A stretch of DNA of 64,000 bases from Nectonema munidae (GCA_030549495.1 JAUIRK010000701.1:62001-126000), one strand, 5' to 3'; numbered from the stretch's first letter, positions 33,890-45,765 are shown. The notes: generated by a model from the letters alone, not told the origin. Program-made: numbers and translations.

Positions 33890-34345
33890 ATATTGGAGAG
33901 GTTTCTTTAGCCTCAAAACAATTCGGCCTCTAAATATACCATTTTAAGATCTAAATTGTCTTTTTTAAGTTCTAAATTCTGGTTTAAAGTTTTATAATTT
34001 TTTGTTTGTAGTATAGGTGTACGTTTGTCTGTTTCGTGTATATAAGTACCCGTTCATTTGAGTATGTGTGTGTATTTGTGACGTCTTAGTGAATGTTTCC
34101 ATGTGTTAGTGTGTATTTGGCTGCACTTGTATATGTCTATGTTTTTATGTGTATTTGTGTAAATATGTTTGTATATGCAAGAATCTTCTAAAGATATAAA
34201 TTATTTAGAACTTAAAAAAGACAATTTAGAATTAAAAAAAAGACAATTTCAGAACTTAAAATGGTATATATTGATATCAATATTCTCTTGGCGTCAAATT
34301 GTTCAGATTCTGAATAGACCGAATTGTCTTTAGGCCGAAGTTATC
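33890..34345. mobile_element. MITE-like element with long AT-rich inverted arms
   Basis: The left arm includes AACAATTCGGCCTCTAAATA, then TACCATTTTAAGATCTAAAT and TTAAGTTCTAAAT. The right arm (34199-34345) contains ATTTAGAACTTAAAAAAGAC, ACTTAAAATGGTATA and AGACCGAATTG. The centre (about 34005-34175) is TG-rich (GTGTGTGTATTTGTG and similar). Related arm pieces occur near 26820-26940 and 11345. Confidence 0.55.
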
Positions 34346-34349
34346 TACT

Positions 34350-35571
34350 TTTGTCTTATATTACAAACAAACACATTTTTGTAAATTCTAAACTTTCACT
34401 CGATAAGTAAATGTGTTTTGACTTATTTGCATATAAATAAAATAATAATATATACTCTCCTTCCATTTATGGTAGATGAAGGTGTAATGTCCTAAATTTC
34501 AATTCGCCAAAGTAAATAAATCTGATATAATAGATATAACAGAAAAGAAAAAGTTCATAAATTTACTTACTTAAGTAAAAATCACGTTTATTGTCAATAA
34601 GCAATATCATTTTAAAGAAAGATTTTATGGTTCACTCTGAATAGCAGGTATTTTAGTTCTTGTATTTGGATTTCGAAGGTTTTTGACTGAAAAACTTCTT
34701 CTAGTCTTAGTTTATCTTAATCACCAAAAATTAGCATCCCGTTTGTACAATTTTTGCTATTGATATGTGGATTATCTGTGATTTTGATTGATAAAAACAA
34801 ATTTTTATAAATTATTTTCTTAGTCGTGTTTTACATGTTCTTAACTCGAATTGTTAAAATATTTATTGGAAAAATTTTGATAATTATTTTGAAAACAAGA
34901 TTAATCATTTTGTTTACCTGAATACCGGAGCTAGAATGTTGAACAAATTTATGAATTTAAAGAGGAATGTATCAAAGAGCTTATTCGTTGGAGACCCTTC
35001 AAAATTGTTACTTTCTCAGATATGATTTTTTTGAGATAAATATTTTAATTAGAAACTGCTCCACCTCTTTATTAATTTTCTTAATTATTACATAACTCAT
35101 AAGATAAAATTATATTATGGACATTGTGTTTCCATGTTTAATTAAGAAATAAGTATGGACATTTTTTTTATTTTGTTGCCAAAATTTTATATTTTCCATA
35201 TTTTATTTTGATATCTGTTTTTTGTTATACTTACACTTCTTTAGTCAATAAAATTTGGTGAACAAATAAGAGTACAGTTTTCAAGTAAATCTATTCTAAG
35301 GATAACATTAAATAAATCAAATGAAATATTTATAGGATTTCAAAAGCCATTTTGAATTTTTAATATTCTTATCTCAGGTTTAATTGTTTCATGTTCAAAT
35401 GGTAAAGCTAATAAATTTTCTTGCATATACATAGTGTTGTATTTAATACCAAACTAAGGAATAAAATTTAAAAAATAAAATAGTGAAACCAATTTGTCAA
35501 CTATTTAATAATGATATTGACGAAAAGACAGAGAGAGCGAGACATGTCTTGACTATAAATTGCGGCTAGAT
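34350..35571. other. AT-rich spacer without a recognisable gene
   Basis: No coding region or named repeat recognised. Confidence 0.45.
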
Positions 35572-36081
35572 AGCTTGTGCTTATGTGCCCAACAAAAACT
35601 CAAAATTATGCCGTAAATATATTTAAAATCAAACAATGAAATTTTGCTTCAAGAATAAAAATGTATGAAATTTTTTATAATGAGGAGGAACTTTGAATCA
35701 AATAATTAACTTTTTATCTTTTTATTCAGAGAAACTTTAATTTCGATATTAAGATGGCAGTATTTAAAAAAAAAGCAAATATATTCTATGATAATCTATC
35801 TTTTTAGAATTTTTAAAAACTTTTCCTAAAAGTTCACACGACTTTTCAAGTCCATGAGCTTTGAAAATGACGAAAAATGGACAAGTGTAGAAATCGGACG
35901 TTAAAGTTGGGAAACTTGCACGAAAAAGCGCAAAATGCGCGAAAAGAGGAAACGTTTCTTCGCACGCTTAGTGTATTCGTATCGGTCCGCTGAAAAAACT
36001 ATATAACATTCGCGCATTCTTCATTTCATTCACTTCTTCATTCTTTCGTTTGTCATTTCTTTTTGTCGTTTTTGCTGAAGT
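35572..36081 (+). promoter_or_regulatory. Upstream region and promoter of H1 gene B3
   Basis: GGAAACTTGCACGAAAAAGC at 35910, GTATTCGTATCGGT at about 35972, TATATAA at 36000-36006. From 35881 on it is base-for-base the same as the B2 promoter. Before that it differs (35572-35880 is clearly diverged). Confidence 0.8.
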
Positions 36082-38383
36082 ATGTCCACTCTTGCACAAG
36101 CCAGTCCTAAGAAGAGCGCCCCCAAAGTTAAGAAGGCTGCCGCTAAAAAGACTCCTGCCTCCCACCCTCCTTTCAATGAAATGGTCGCTGATGGCATCAA
36201 AACACTCGGAGAAAAAGGAGGTTCGTCGAGGATTGCCCTCATGAAATATATATATACTAAATACGAAGTCGGAGACAACAAAACCATGATCAATTCCCAC
36301 TTGAAAAAGGCTTTGAAAAGTGGCGTTAAACTTGGAAAATTGAAACAGGTGAGGCGTAACTTTATTTCGAAATATACTATATTTTTTAATTGAAATTAAA
36401 TTTCTCTAACCATAGTATTAAATCATGTTTTAACCCATTTACGACCAATGTTCCTATTTTGGAACATAAGTAATTTCATCTTCGTCTGCTTTTTTCAATG
36501 ACTGAATATAAATCGTCTGCGTTTTTTATAGATATCGTCTGCTTTGCTTGGTCTTAAATGGGTTAATATCGTATAGATAGTGCAATCACACATTCTAGAG
36601 CGTCTGACCTACTCTCACTTTATTAACAATATAAAAGCTATGTATTCGCATACAACCACTAACTTTTTTCATAAAGTTTATTTAGTTATAAGAAAATATT
36701 TATCAAAATGGAAATGCATAAAATAATGATTTTTTGAGCAAAATAAAGTTTTGCATGTTCGGTTTTTTTAGATACAAAAAATTGGCTTTCCTGGTGTTAA
36801 CAATAATAGAGCTATACAATCAACATTTTAAATTAACTTACTAACCAGGACGGGTCTCAAGAATTCTTTAACTATTGACAGAAACTTTAATAATAGCCGC
36901 GATTTCAAATTTTAATATAAGCAAATATTTTGTATACCCTTGTATCTACCATATGTGTGTGATTTTGTGTACTGTGCATATATGTAAACATTTTATTATG
37001 TTCTCACTGCAATATTTGAAAATACTGGATGCACTTTTTTAAAAAGACCATTTATGATATTTTATATATATTTTTTTAACAAATACGAAAAAAATTTAAA
37101 TTATCATCTTTATATTTTGCTTCTTTTGAGGGAGCATTTGGATTTAGTCTCTATCATAATGATTTTCAGTATGAATTGATCTTTCAAGTGTTCATATGCT
37201 AATTTAGCTTGCTGAAATTTTTTAATTTGGATAAAGTGAGAAAATGTCGATTCACAACGATATGTTGAAAAAAATAAAAAACGCTAAAATTAATTTTAAG
37301 TGAAAAAAAAGTTTTTAATATAAATATTTTTTATTTCTTCATTATTTGAAATCTAGAATTTATATTTTTTTTGTTAATTTATATATTAAATTTAAATAGC
37401 AATTTTAGATTCTTAATCAATATATGAACAGTAAAAAATTCATTTCAATTGTACCTTATTTTTATCGTTTGTATTGCATCCAAGGCAATAATAATCGTGC
37501 ACGTACAGATTGGGGTGTCACGATTTGAGTTCGAATACAGAACGACTGGATCAATACTAAACGCGTTCACTGCTATGCGATCTGTTGAATCAAATTGAGA
37601 TTCATGGATCGAACAAAGAGCAATCAAATTTTTTTAACAATTGTATCAAAAGAAATTCGGTTGTGGCTGGACCTGTTTTAACTAACCACATTTGTTCCTT
37701 TGGTAATTAAACTTATTGATTAACTACGTAACCTACTAACTATATATCTTGCCTACTTGGATGTTAGTCGTGATGATGGTACTCTAGCCTTTTACACCTG
37801 GAAATCATACAAATGTTTAAAATAGGGAAGAATTTTACAATTGCTTGTTAATATCTTAAAAGATGCAAATTGAATTTATGTAAACATAAACCTTCTAATC
37901 CTTGAAACATTAAAATCATGAAATTTTTGCAATACTCTTATTTTTGCGAAAAGGTGATATTTCTGGAAAATATAACTCTTGAATATATTATCTTAAACTC
38001 ATAATACTACGCGAACTTTTTTTAACTCGCAAATCGAAATTTAACTTTAGCAAATTTTTTTTGATTTACAGTATATTTCATAAATGATTTTTCAGATAAA
38101 AGGTGTCGGCGCTAATGGATCATTCAAACTGGTGACGGATGCAAAATCTCATAAGTCTTCCGAAAAAGAAAATAAAGCAAAAACAGATAAAAAAGAAAAA
38201 CCCAAAACTACAAAAATAAAAAAAGCAGGAAAAGTTTCAAAGCCAAAATCACCTTCTAAGAAAAAGATTTCATTGAAAAGTAAATCTGAGTCAAACAAGA
38301 AGAAAGTTACAAAAAAAGCTCCAGCGACTTCACCCAAACCCAAGAAACCAGTTAAAAAAGCAACGCCCTCCAAAAAGAAGTGA
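36082..38383 (+). CDS. Linker histone H1, subtype B (copy B3)
   Basis: Exons 36082-36348 and 38096-38383 around a 1747-bp phase-0 intron; 184 aa, the longest of the six. Exon 1 encodes the same protein as B2 but for two residues (KYIYTKY for KYISTKY, and KTMINSHL for KTIINSHL). Exon 2 is quite different: KSHKSSEKENKAKTDKKEK, GKVSKPKSPSKKK and TSPKPKKPVKK blocks replace the shorter B2 tail. The intron holds a piggyBac-like MITE (36434-36562) and a SINE-like piece (37495-37590). AATAAA is at 38457-38462; no histone stem-loop. The long intron makes correct pairing of the exons an inference, supported by the exact phase and the matching IKGVGANGSFKL junction. Confidence 0.92.
36434..36562. mobile_element. 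piggyBac-like MITE in the H1 B3 intron
   Basis: 129 bp between two TTAA sites (36430-36433, 36563-36566). Ends CCCATTTACGACCAA and TTGGTCTTAAATGGG. TTAA duplication with CCC..GGG ends is the piggyBac hallmark. TCGTCTGC motifs repeat inside. Confidence 0.8.
37495..37590 (-). repeat. tRNA-derived SINE-like sequence
   Basis: On the minus strand an A-box-like ATAGCAGTGAACGCG is followed about 30 nt later by a B-box-like GTATTCGAACTC, then a unique body. Only one copy is visible here, so the SINE call rests on box spacing. Confidence 0.4.
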
Positions 38384-38683
38384 AATGTCTGATTAATTAT
38401 TGTAAAACGTAAACATGCAGTATTTTTGTAGTTTTAGTATTTAGAAATTTTATATAAATAAATTTTTATGCTCTATTTTTAAAATTAACTTTTTTATGAT
38501 TTACCTTTTTTTTTGTATAAAAATATAAATAACTTATTTTCTCAAATGATGCAGGAACAAAATGATGTTCATTTTGATACCGCTTGATATTTTGAGTTCA
38601 AAAATTAATATTTTTTTAATAAATATATGTGCACATATTTTAAGTACTTTTTTAAATTCGATTGTAGATGCATAGGATACTGC

Positions 38684-39003
38684 CAGTGCCCGCGCTAAAG
38701 CAAAATTTCAAGGGGGGCTGAAATGGGGCAAAGAAACACATTTGCAAAAAATTTATTTCCTATATTACTTTGCTGAAAAGCATGAAGTACTTCTGTATAA
38801 AAACCTACAGAAATCTCATATTATACATACACATACACCAGTATTTATATAAGATTATTGTGTACAATTTTTGCTTATTTATTTTTCCTTTAAAAAGTGC
38901 ATGGGGCAAAATCAAAAATTTTAGGGGGGGGGGGGGGGGCAAAGATTAATACAGTGGGGGGGGGGGCACGCGCCCCAAAATTATATAGGTAGCGCGGGCA
39001 CTG
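38684..39003. mobile_element. hAT MITE, complete, with 8-bp target duplication
   Basis: 320 bp. Ends CAGTGCCCGCGCTA and TAGCGCGGGCACTG, flanked by GATACTGC on both sides (38676-38683, 39004-39011). Two long G runs lie inside the right end. Its ends match those of the transposase remnant at 4422-5990, its likely autonomous relative. Confidence 0.9.
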
Positions 39004-39011
39004 GATACTGC

Positions 39012-40080
39012 TCTTTGCATCTGGAAGAGAAATTTTCATATCACCAAAAACGTTTGCTTCATTTTAATCAAGATAAAAATGGTAAAATCAATATACGGCT
39101 TCCAACTTTGAGAATAAGTGATCGATATATAACATCATTTATACTTTGGTTTTGAGAGATGACTGGAATCAAATTCGTTGACTTTGAGCTGAATCATATT
39201 TTTGTGTTTATTTCGTAACGTAATTTAAGATTAGTTTTATTTGTAACGATAATATAGGTGCATTATGATAAATTCAAGTGCTTCTTTCCTTTTATCAGTT
39301 ACTTTGCGTTATTACTGCAATTCAGACAAGCATTTTTTTTTTCAAGTAAAATTTTCTTCCAAATTAACTACAGGAGTATAATTTTCCAAAAACCCATATT
39401 CAAACTCAATACTTGCTCTATTATGAGACTTTGTTCTTGACTTAAAAAAACGTTTTTGTAAAATAAAACACAATAAATCTCTGCGTGTTTATTGAACAAA
39501 GAGATATGCTAGTTGAAAATGTGGCTCTTAGCCATCAAAACTCATTCCTTGAATGGATACTATCAATACTTTTTTCAGTATTAAACATTTGAATGGGCTG
39601 TAAGAAAAAAGAATGTGATCTTTGTTTTATTCAGATTTAAAACCAGTATTCCCCAAATTCTAAATTATTGTGATTAAACAGAAACCACAACCCTATGTAG
39701 GTAAAAGTATATACCTGAATATTGTTATAATGATACACAAAATCGCTAGGGCTCACAACTCACACAAACACATTCTTTGTTATATGTTAAAGTCCTCAAC
39801 ATTTTTCATTTCCTTATAATTATCTCTGTCTATAGAAAGGAGAGATTGAAACGATAGGCTAGCAAGCCTTTTGTTTGTTCCGTGACGTGACAACTGCTTT
39901 TCACACCATAATCCCAAGGGTTGTGGGTAAAGTAGCTTGAATTTCACTTCGCATTTGTCTTCGATCAATCGTGTTTATCGCCAATGTGATAATGAAACAC
40001 TCAATTCATCTTGTTATCGTTACTTTCAAGATGCCATGCATATTGTTTTGCAAGAGCAGCTAGCGGTTCTAGGAGAAGTG
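39012..40080. other. AT-rich spacer without a recognisable gene
   Basis: Nothing coding recognised. Confidence 0.45.
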
Positions 40081-40082
40081 TC

Positions 40083-40860
40083 CTACATATATTTTAATAT
40101 CCTTTTCTTACTGCTAATCCTTTGAATGCAATGACCATATTGTTTCGTCAACATTACATAGCATGCACAGTGCAACTGCACACTCATGCATATACGTAAC
40201 GCACCGATGATTTGCTCGGAACAATATTCTCCCTCAGCATTTCTTGATCCAAAACCAAACCCACAGTGTACATTTTCATAACCATCTCTCTTTGCCAACA
40301 TGTCAATTAAAATTTCCTAAAACCATTCACTTTCCTTGCACATTTAGCATCTCTCTACTCAAATTCGCATATAATGATTCTTTTTCTTCTGTACTCAAAC
40401 AACACTGCTTAGTTAAAACGTCATTTCCAACTGCCAATTCCAGAATTATTATCCTATAACTTACGCGTCTTACAATAATCACATTGTCTGCCCACTTCAT
40501 ATGTACCATAAATCCAACTCCTCCCTGCCAGCAATTATTGCCACTCCAGTACAATTTGTAAGCCTCATCACCACCTCTGATAGTTTTAGTGCCTTCATTT
40601 TTATACTTCACCTCTTGTAAACCTGCAATCGCCACATTCCTCCTACTAAACATGCTTACACACTCCGAGCTCTTAAATTCGCTATAGCCAATTTCACGGT
40701 CATACTACAATGAGGTCTCTGGTTCACAAACTGCTGTTCGTTATAAACATTTACCGATGCTTTATCTCCGTAATTTTGTTAGCCCCAATTGCCCGAGGAT
40801 TTCGCAGCCTGGAACCTTGTCTTAGAAGATTGGTTATGCGCCAATTTTCACAAGACGATA
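40083..40860 (-). mobile_element. RTE-type LINE endonuclease remnant
   Basis: Minus-strand 5' part of an RTE/BovB-like LINE. From about 40653 downward: RRNVAIAGLQEVKYKNEGTK with the catalytic glutamate of the APE-type endonuclease, YKLYWSGNN..GGVGFMV, RRVSYRIIILEL and LSTEEKESLYANL. A second block near 40290 reads RDGYENVHCGFGFGSRNAEGE. Residues such as the DWN motif between the blocks are lost in a deletion. No reverse transcriptase follows. Several breaks; clearly inactive. Confidence 0.8.
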
Positions 40861-40882
40861 GAAATAAAAGGAAGCAGAGTTA

Positions 40883-41016
40883 GGGGTCGTTCACAATTGA
40901 CGTCAACTAAACGTAAACATAATTCGATTTTGTTAAGTGATGATATATCTAAAAGTTGACATGAGGGGGTTGAAATTTATCAAAAAAAAAGGTTGACGTC
41001 AATTGTGAACGACCCC
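40883..41016. mobile_element. GGGGTCGTTCAC MITE, complete copy
   Basis: 134 bp, ends of about 25 bp perfectly inverted, flanked by TTA (40880-40882, 41017-41019). Slightly shorter than the copy in the H1 B2 intron. Confidence 0.85.
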
Positions 41017-41019
41017 TTA

Positions 41020-41918
41020 TATTAATTCTTATTTATCATTTTTATAAACTTTTTATTGGGGTATAAAAATGTCTCAGTCTTATTGAATCTTTATTAATGT
41101 ATAAATCAAGAGACGTGTCCTTTAGTTGAATCTTATTTCTCTAAAATACATAACGTTGTAATTAGTTTATAATCATATCGAGTTACTCATACGCCTTGTT
41201 TAGCTTAATGTCAGTTATTCTGCATACTCCATGCACAAATTACTTCCACATAAATGTATACACTTTTTGAAATTCTTCATAAGTTAACTTTAACAAGGAT
41301 ATGTATTATATACAGGGATAGAACTACAAAAAAAGTCTTCGACTCCATATACTTAAAAACTCGATAGATTTAACAACTCTTCACTTTCCAAAAAAAAAAG
41401 AATCCGATTCCTGTACGACAATGCCTATCTCTTTAAAATCTCCGAGTCGGATTCAGCAACCCTGTCCTAAGGAGCACATGAAATACAAATAGAGAGAAGA
41501 AAGAAATAACAGAGAATGGCTTTTATTAAAATGTTTTTTTAATAGGAGGAATTGGTGATAGTGAGCATGCAGCGTTTTTCGAAGAGAGTAATTGCGAAGA
41601 AAAATTTTCATCCTTTTGCAAAGCCTTGATGAGAACATTGGATAGCGTATACTCAAATGTTCTGTTGAAGGGAAGGATGGGAGGTAAAGGATTATCTATT
41701 GAAAAAGAGGTGTGGGAATTAAAAACAAGAATAATAATTAGGCAGAAAATAGACATGAAAATAGGAAAAAATGATAATTGTAAAATTCTTTATCTTTATA
41801 GATCGTGTGAAATTTTTTAGCCCATTTAAATATTTTAACTATAATTAACATTTTTATCAGCTAGGGATCATTTGATCCGTTCTCTTTTATATAAAATCAT
41901 ATTTGTTTTTTAAGATCA
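41020..41918. other. AT-rich spacer without a recognisable gene
   Basis: Small open frames at 41453-41820 overlap on both strands and match nothing I recognise. Confidence 0.4.
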
Positions 41919-41939
41919 TAGAACATAATTTAGAGTTTT

Positions 41940-44900
41940 TTTTTGGTAAAAAAATAATTATAAACATGGGTAGCACATATCACAAAAAATATTTATATTA
42001 TGAAAATATTGCATAAGGTCTTTTGGCATGGAGTGTTGAACTTGTTGTTTTTGTCCATTTGTTGATGCCTAGGAATTACTTTTTGGAAGATGATTATCAT
42101 GGTCTCCAAAATTCCTTGACTTTTTCTAAAATATTTTTGGGCATATGTTAACCAATGTTTGTAAGTTTTTATTACCAAAACAAAGAAGAGCTTTAATTTG
42201 GGTGGGAAGTAACGTAGCTTGCAGAAAAGAAGAATGATAAGCATATCAAAATCGCGTGGGCTTATATAGTCGAGCCCATAGCTTGCCAAGAATGTATACA
42301 TAGGTTGTATGTTAACTGATAATCAGTTAACTGTCTGATTCTTCCGCCAAACTGGCCGGAGAGGGGGTGCTAATTGCTTTTAACTGCTATGTTAGGCAGG
42401 CTATCTGGTAGGTGATTGTCTTTGGTGATTTTGAACAAATTTTGGATGGAAGACAAAACGTTATGTACAGGCATATAGTCTGTGTGAAGTTGATCATTGG
42501 GGATGGTGACGTGATAGATTTCTTGTGATTGATGAGAATCCCACACTCTTCTTTCAGGAAGAGGATAAATTCCTTGATAATTAAGGATAGGGTTTCCTTT
42601 GTCTGGGTCAGGATCAAGAAGTCGTCCAGGTATAAATTGATTTTTAATTTAAGGTGTGCCCATCTTTCCATAAACACTCCTTTTAGTGCTTTGAGTGTTT
42701 TTTGTAATACAGCTGGAAAGAAATTGGCTTCCATAGGTAGTCTGTTGAAATGATACCAAGTATTTTTATCCGTTTGGATGGTAAAGGGGTTTCGCCAGGA
42801 TTTGGCTAGAGTGATCCCATAGAATGCGTCTTTGAGATCCAGACGACATGCCCATCTCCAATTATTGAGAATGTTACTCAATTGGAAAGGAGCGGTCAAT
42901 TTCAAGTTCGGGGTCTTGAAGAGCAGTGATGAAAATGCAAAATTGGCTACCAACCGAGATTTATGTTGGTTTTTGGGTACTAGAAAACATGAGCTTGCGA
43001 TTTTTATGTTTTTCGTTATGGTAAGTAACCCATTTTCTTCCAATTTTGGAATTACATCGTGTTGGATAAATTGTCTCTGTGAGAGAGGTGGTAGCACGAA
43101 CTTGGAGAAGGAGCCAAATTTGTCGTTGGTTTTAATGCGCGGGGAGTATCCCTTGCGCAAGATTTTCTTGAGTCTGGCGTCTTTTAGATCGTGAGGAGCT
43201 TTGAAAGTGGGTTTAGGCACTTCGAATTTTGTACCCTCCGGAAGCACCAGAGAAGTGGTGTCTTTAATGAATGCTTTGACACACCCTTCTACGTTTAAGC
43301 ATTGGACAATCGATTCTTCGCTTAGAGGCTTGTCCTTGTCTTTTGAAGGGGGTTCCTGTGTGAGGAATATCTTTAGGTGTTGGGACATTTTCCTCGGATA
43401 CTCCGGCTATGTCGATAGCTTCTTGGGATCCCCCATACCCTGAATCTTGGGAAGGGTGGATCTCGTTTTTCGGGGTATCATCTCCGGAGAGGCGCTGAGT
43501 GAAAATGTTCCTCCATTCGGGGGGTGTATGTAAATCCTTGTTTTGGAGGTAAAATTGAGTGAAAGTTTCCCATTCTGATAGTTCTTGACTAATGGGAGAG
43601 GGTTCCCCTTCTAGTAAAAAGTCCGGGAGCGGTGCTCGCACCCACGTAAGGTCCAGAGGAATAAGTATCTCCAGGTCGAGGAGTTCATTCCGGATAGCCC
43701 CCTGGGGCGTAAAAATGGGCCTGGGATCTGAACTTATCAGGTTATCCAGGTCTGGCAAAGCCCTGAGGCTTTGTATTCTTGCTAAAACATCTACGTCACT
43801 GAGAGTCGGGAAGAAAGAGTTTGGGCCATCCTCACTTGGAGGAATTGGTTCTGGCATGGCCCTAGGGCTATCTATGGCAGCTGCAACATTTTCCACCTCA
43901 CTAAGAGTGGGGAAGGGTAGGATTGAGTCATCCTCACTTGGAGAGGTTTGTTCTCTGGCATCATTAGCTAGAGTTGGAAACTGCCGCCGAGGGAGGTTTC
44001 TAGCGGAGAACCGAATTTGCGGTTCCAGAGGTTGTGAACTTCTTTGGAGTGCACCCCCTCCCCCTATGCGTAATTGTCGTGCGACGGGCAGGGCCTACAA
44101 AGAAGTTTAATTATGTCTTTGGAGCGCTTCCATACGCTAGGAGTACGGGGAGACTGCCGTTGCCGGAGCGTCGGTGTCTCGAACCGCGGTATGGTATGTT
44201 AACAAGAATTCTATTTCTTTGTACCTCTCGCTCGGGGAGCGTGAGGCGCTCTTCTCTGCCGTAAGGGAATGTCCGGGCAGGAGGAAGTCCAGTTATGTGC
44301 GCCGCTGAGAGAGTAGAAGACGCCGAGTTTCCAGCAGCCGTCCAATTGGTGTGGAGGGCCAATATGTTCGTACGGAGAGCGTTATGAAGGGTAGTGAGCT
44401 CATCCGTGGAATGAGTATCCAAGTTCTTGGCTACCAGACCCAAATAAGTGAGGAGTACTTCATCCTTGGTGTGAAGGTCTTTCCGTGGTGCCATGTCTTG
44501 TATGATGCGAATTCGCTGAGTTGCCAATTCGTGGGGAGGATTGTTATATATGCCCATCTCGCCATGGTCTAGGATGCCATATCCGAGAGAGTATCCAGAA
44601 GTAGAAGGCATGGGAATGAAAGGAGAAGTAAAGAAGACCCCGGCTTGAACAGGAGGAGCCAGAGCTTCAGCAGGAGTAGGGACCGAAGTGGCAGGAGAAT
44701 CAGAAGGAGCTTGGGAACGGAGATTGGCAAACTCCAGAGAAAGCAAGTGGACTTGGTCTCGCAGAGCCTGGATGGAGTTGGCCGCGAGAGTTGCAAGTGG
44801 ATGAATGACGGAATCCCTGCGATCAGCAAGTGAAGGAGCAGGAGTTTCACCGGCGAGAGCAACATTGTACCTCTGAGGGGGGAAACCAAAGTTGGCAACG

Positions 44901-44970
44901 TCGCTGAGGACGATTGTTCCATATTTGAAGATAAGTAACGGGCAAGTAAGAAAGTAAGTAACGTAGAACA
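41940..44970 (-). mobile_element. Reverse-transcriptase element fossil (LTR- or DIRS-type)
   Basis: Broken retroelement on the minus strand. The part at 42387-43388 carries a reverse transcriptase of the LTR/DIRS kind, with LDLKDAFYGI and the YLDDFL catalytic box. Upstream parts at 43264-43896 (proline- and acid-rich) and 44111-44971 (alanine- and proline-rich) look gag-like but lack a zinc knuckle. I see no integrase, protease, RNase H or tyrosine recombinase, and no long terminal repeats. A near-identical 19-21 bp sequence lies at 41919-41939 and 44964-44982, the left one followed by T residues, so it may be a target duplication. The coding region is visibly more GC-rich than its surroundings. 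Long open stretches suggest moderate age; I count only a few breaks. Confidence 0.65.
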
Positions 44971-44984
44971 ATTTAGAGTTTTAA

Positions 44985-45659
44985 AGCTCCATAAATTAAC
45001 ACTAATGAGTTTAAATTGGATCAGGAGTAGCCAACATTAGAACCACGGGGCGCACGAACCAGCTCAATTTTGTGTTGTGACACACTTGATATTGAAGGGG
45101 ATTAATATGTTTAAACAAAAATGTATCCTTGTCCTTTTCCTTTTGGTTATATAATAAATCTTAACCCATAGAGCTTTTTAGAAAGCAATGGACGCTGTGT
45201 TTGAGTTGTACTGTTTTGGAGCTCACGAGCAGTGCGTAATGTCCTAGCTTCTAAAATGCTAGATTTACAATATGCAGGTGCATTATGCAATTGAGCATAA
45301 CTCCGAAACGCTGAGGCGAATTGTTATGCCTGCTTCTAAAACGATAGATGAAGCGTATGATCTTTTACCAAAATAAACTAAAATCTGGTCAAAACCTTTC
45401 GAAATCTTTTTTTGAACAAATTAAATATAAAGCAATGTTTTCAAAAATTTAACCTACTTAGAATAGAAAGTAAACTTCTTTGTTTTTAATTTTTTTCAAA
45501 TGAATTTTTTATTTTTGCTTTTATACATCGCATTCTTTTTAGTTTGCTCTAAAAATTAAGATTTTGAAAAGTTGTGATTTGTTTTATTTCGGCAAAATGT
45601 CACACGCCTAGATGGCGCTAGAATTTATGTTTAAAGCTAAATGTACCCTTGGCTTGTCT
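44985..45659. other. Spacer without a recognisable gene
   Basis: Nothing coding recognised. Confidence 0.4.
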
Positions 45660-45765
45660 TCATCGAAAATGCGCAATTGCACCACTTGTGTTGAACTAAA
45701 AAGGTTGATGCTGGATCAAATCGAGACCTTTTAGTATCGAAGCCATACTCACGCCCCATTTTAGA
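45660..45765 (-). repeat. tRNA-derived SINE, copy 2
   Basis: Diverged copy of the sequence at 22640-22770. Body GTGGTGCAATTGCGCATTTT and the decayed head CTCGATTTGATCC (B box) and GGGGCGTGAGTATGG are recognisable; part of the A-box region is missing. Confidence 0.5.

Noticed and set aside
34005-34175. TG-rich tract as telomere-like or satellite DNA
   Set aside because: No regular unit; better explained as the core of the fold-back element.
43592-44110. Plus-strand open frame of 172 codons
   Set aside because: Antisense shadow of the GC-richer retroelement coding parts.
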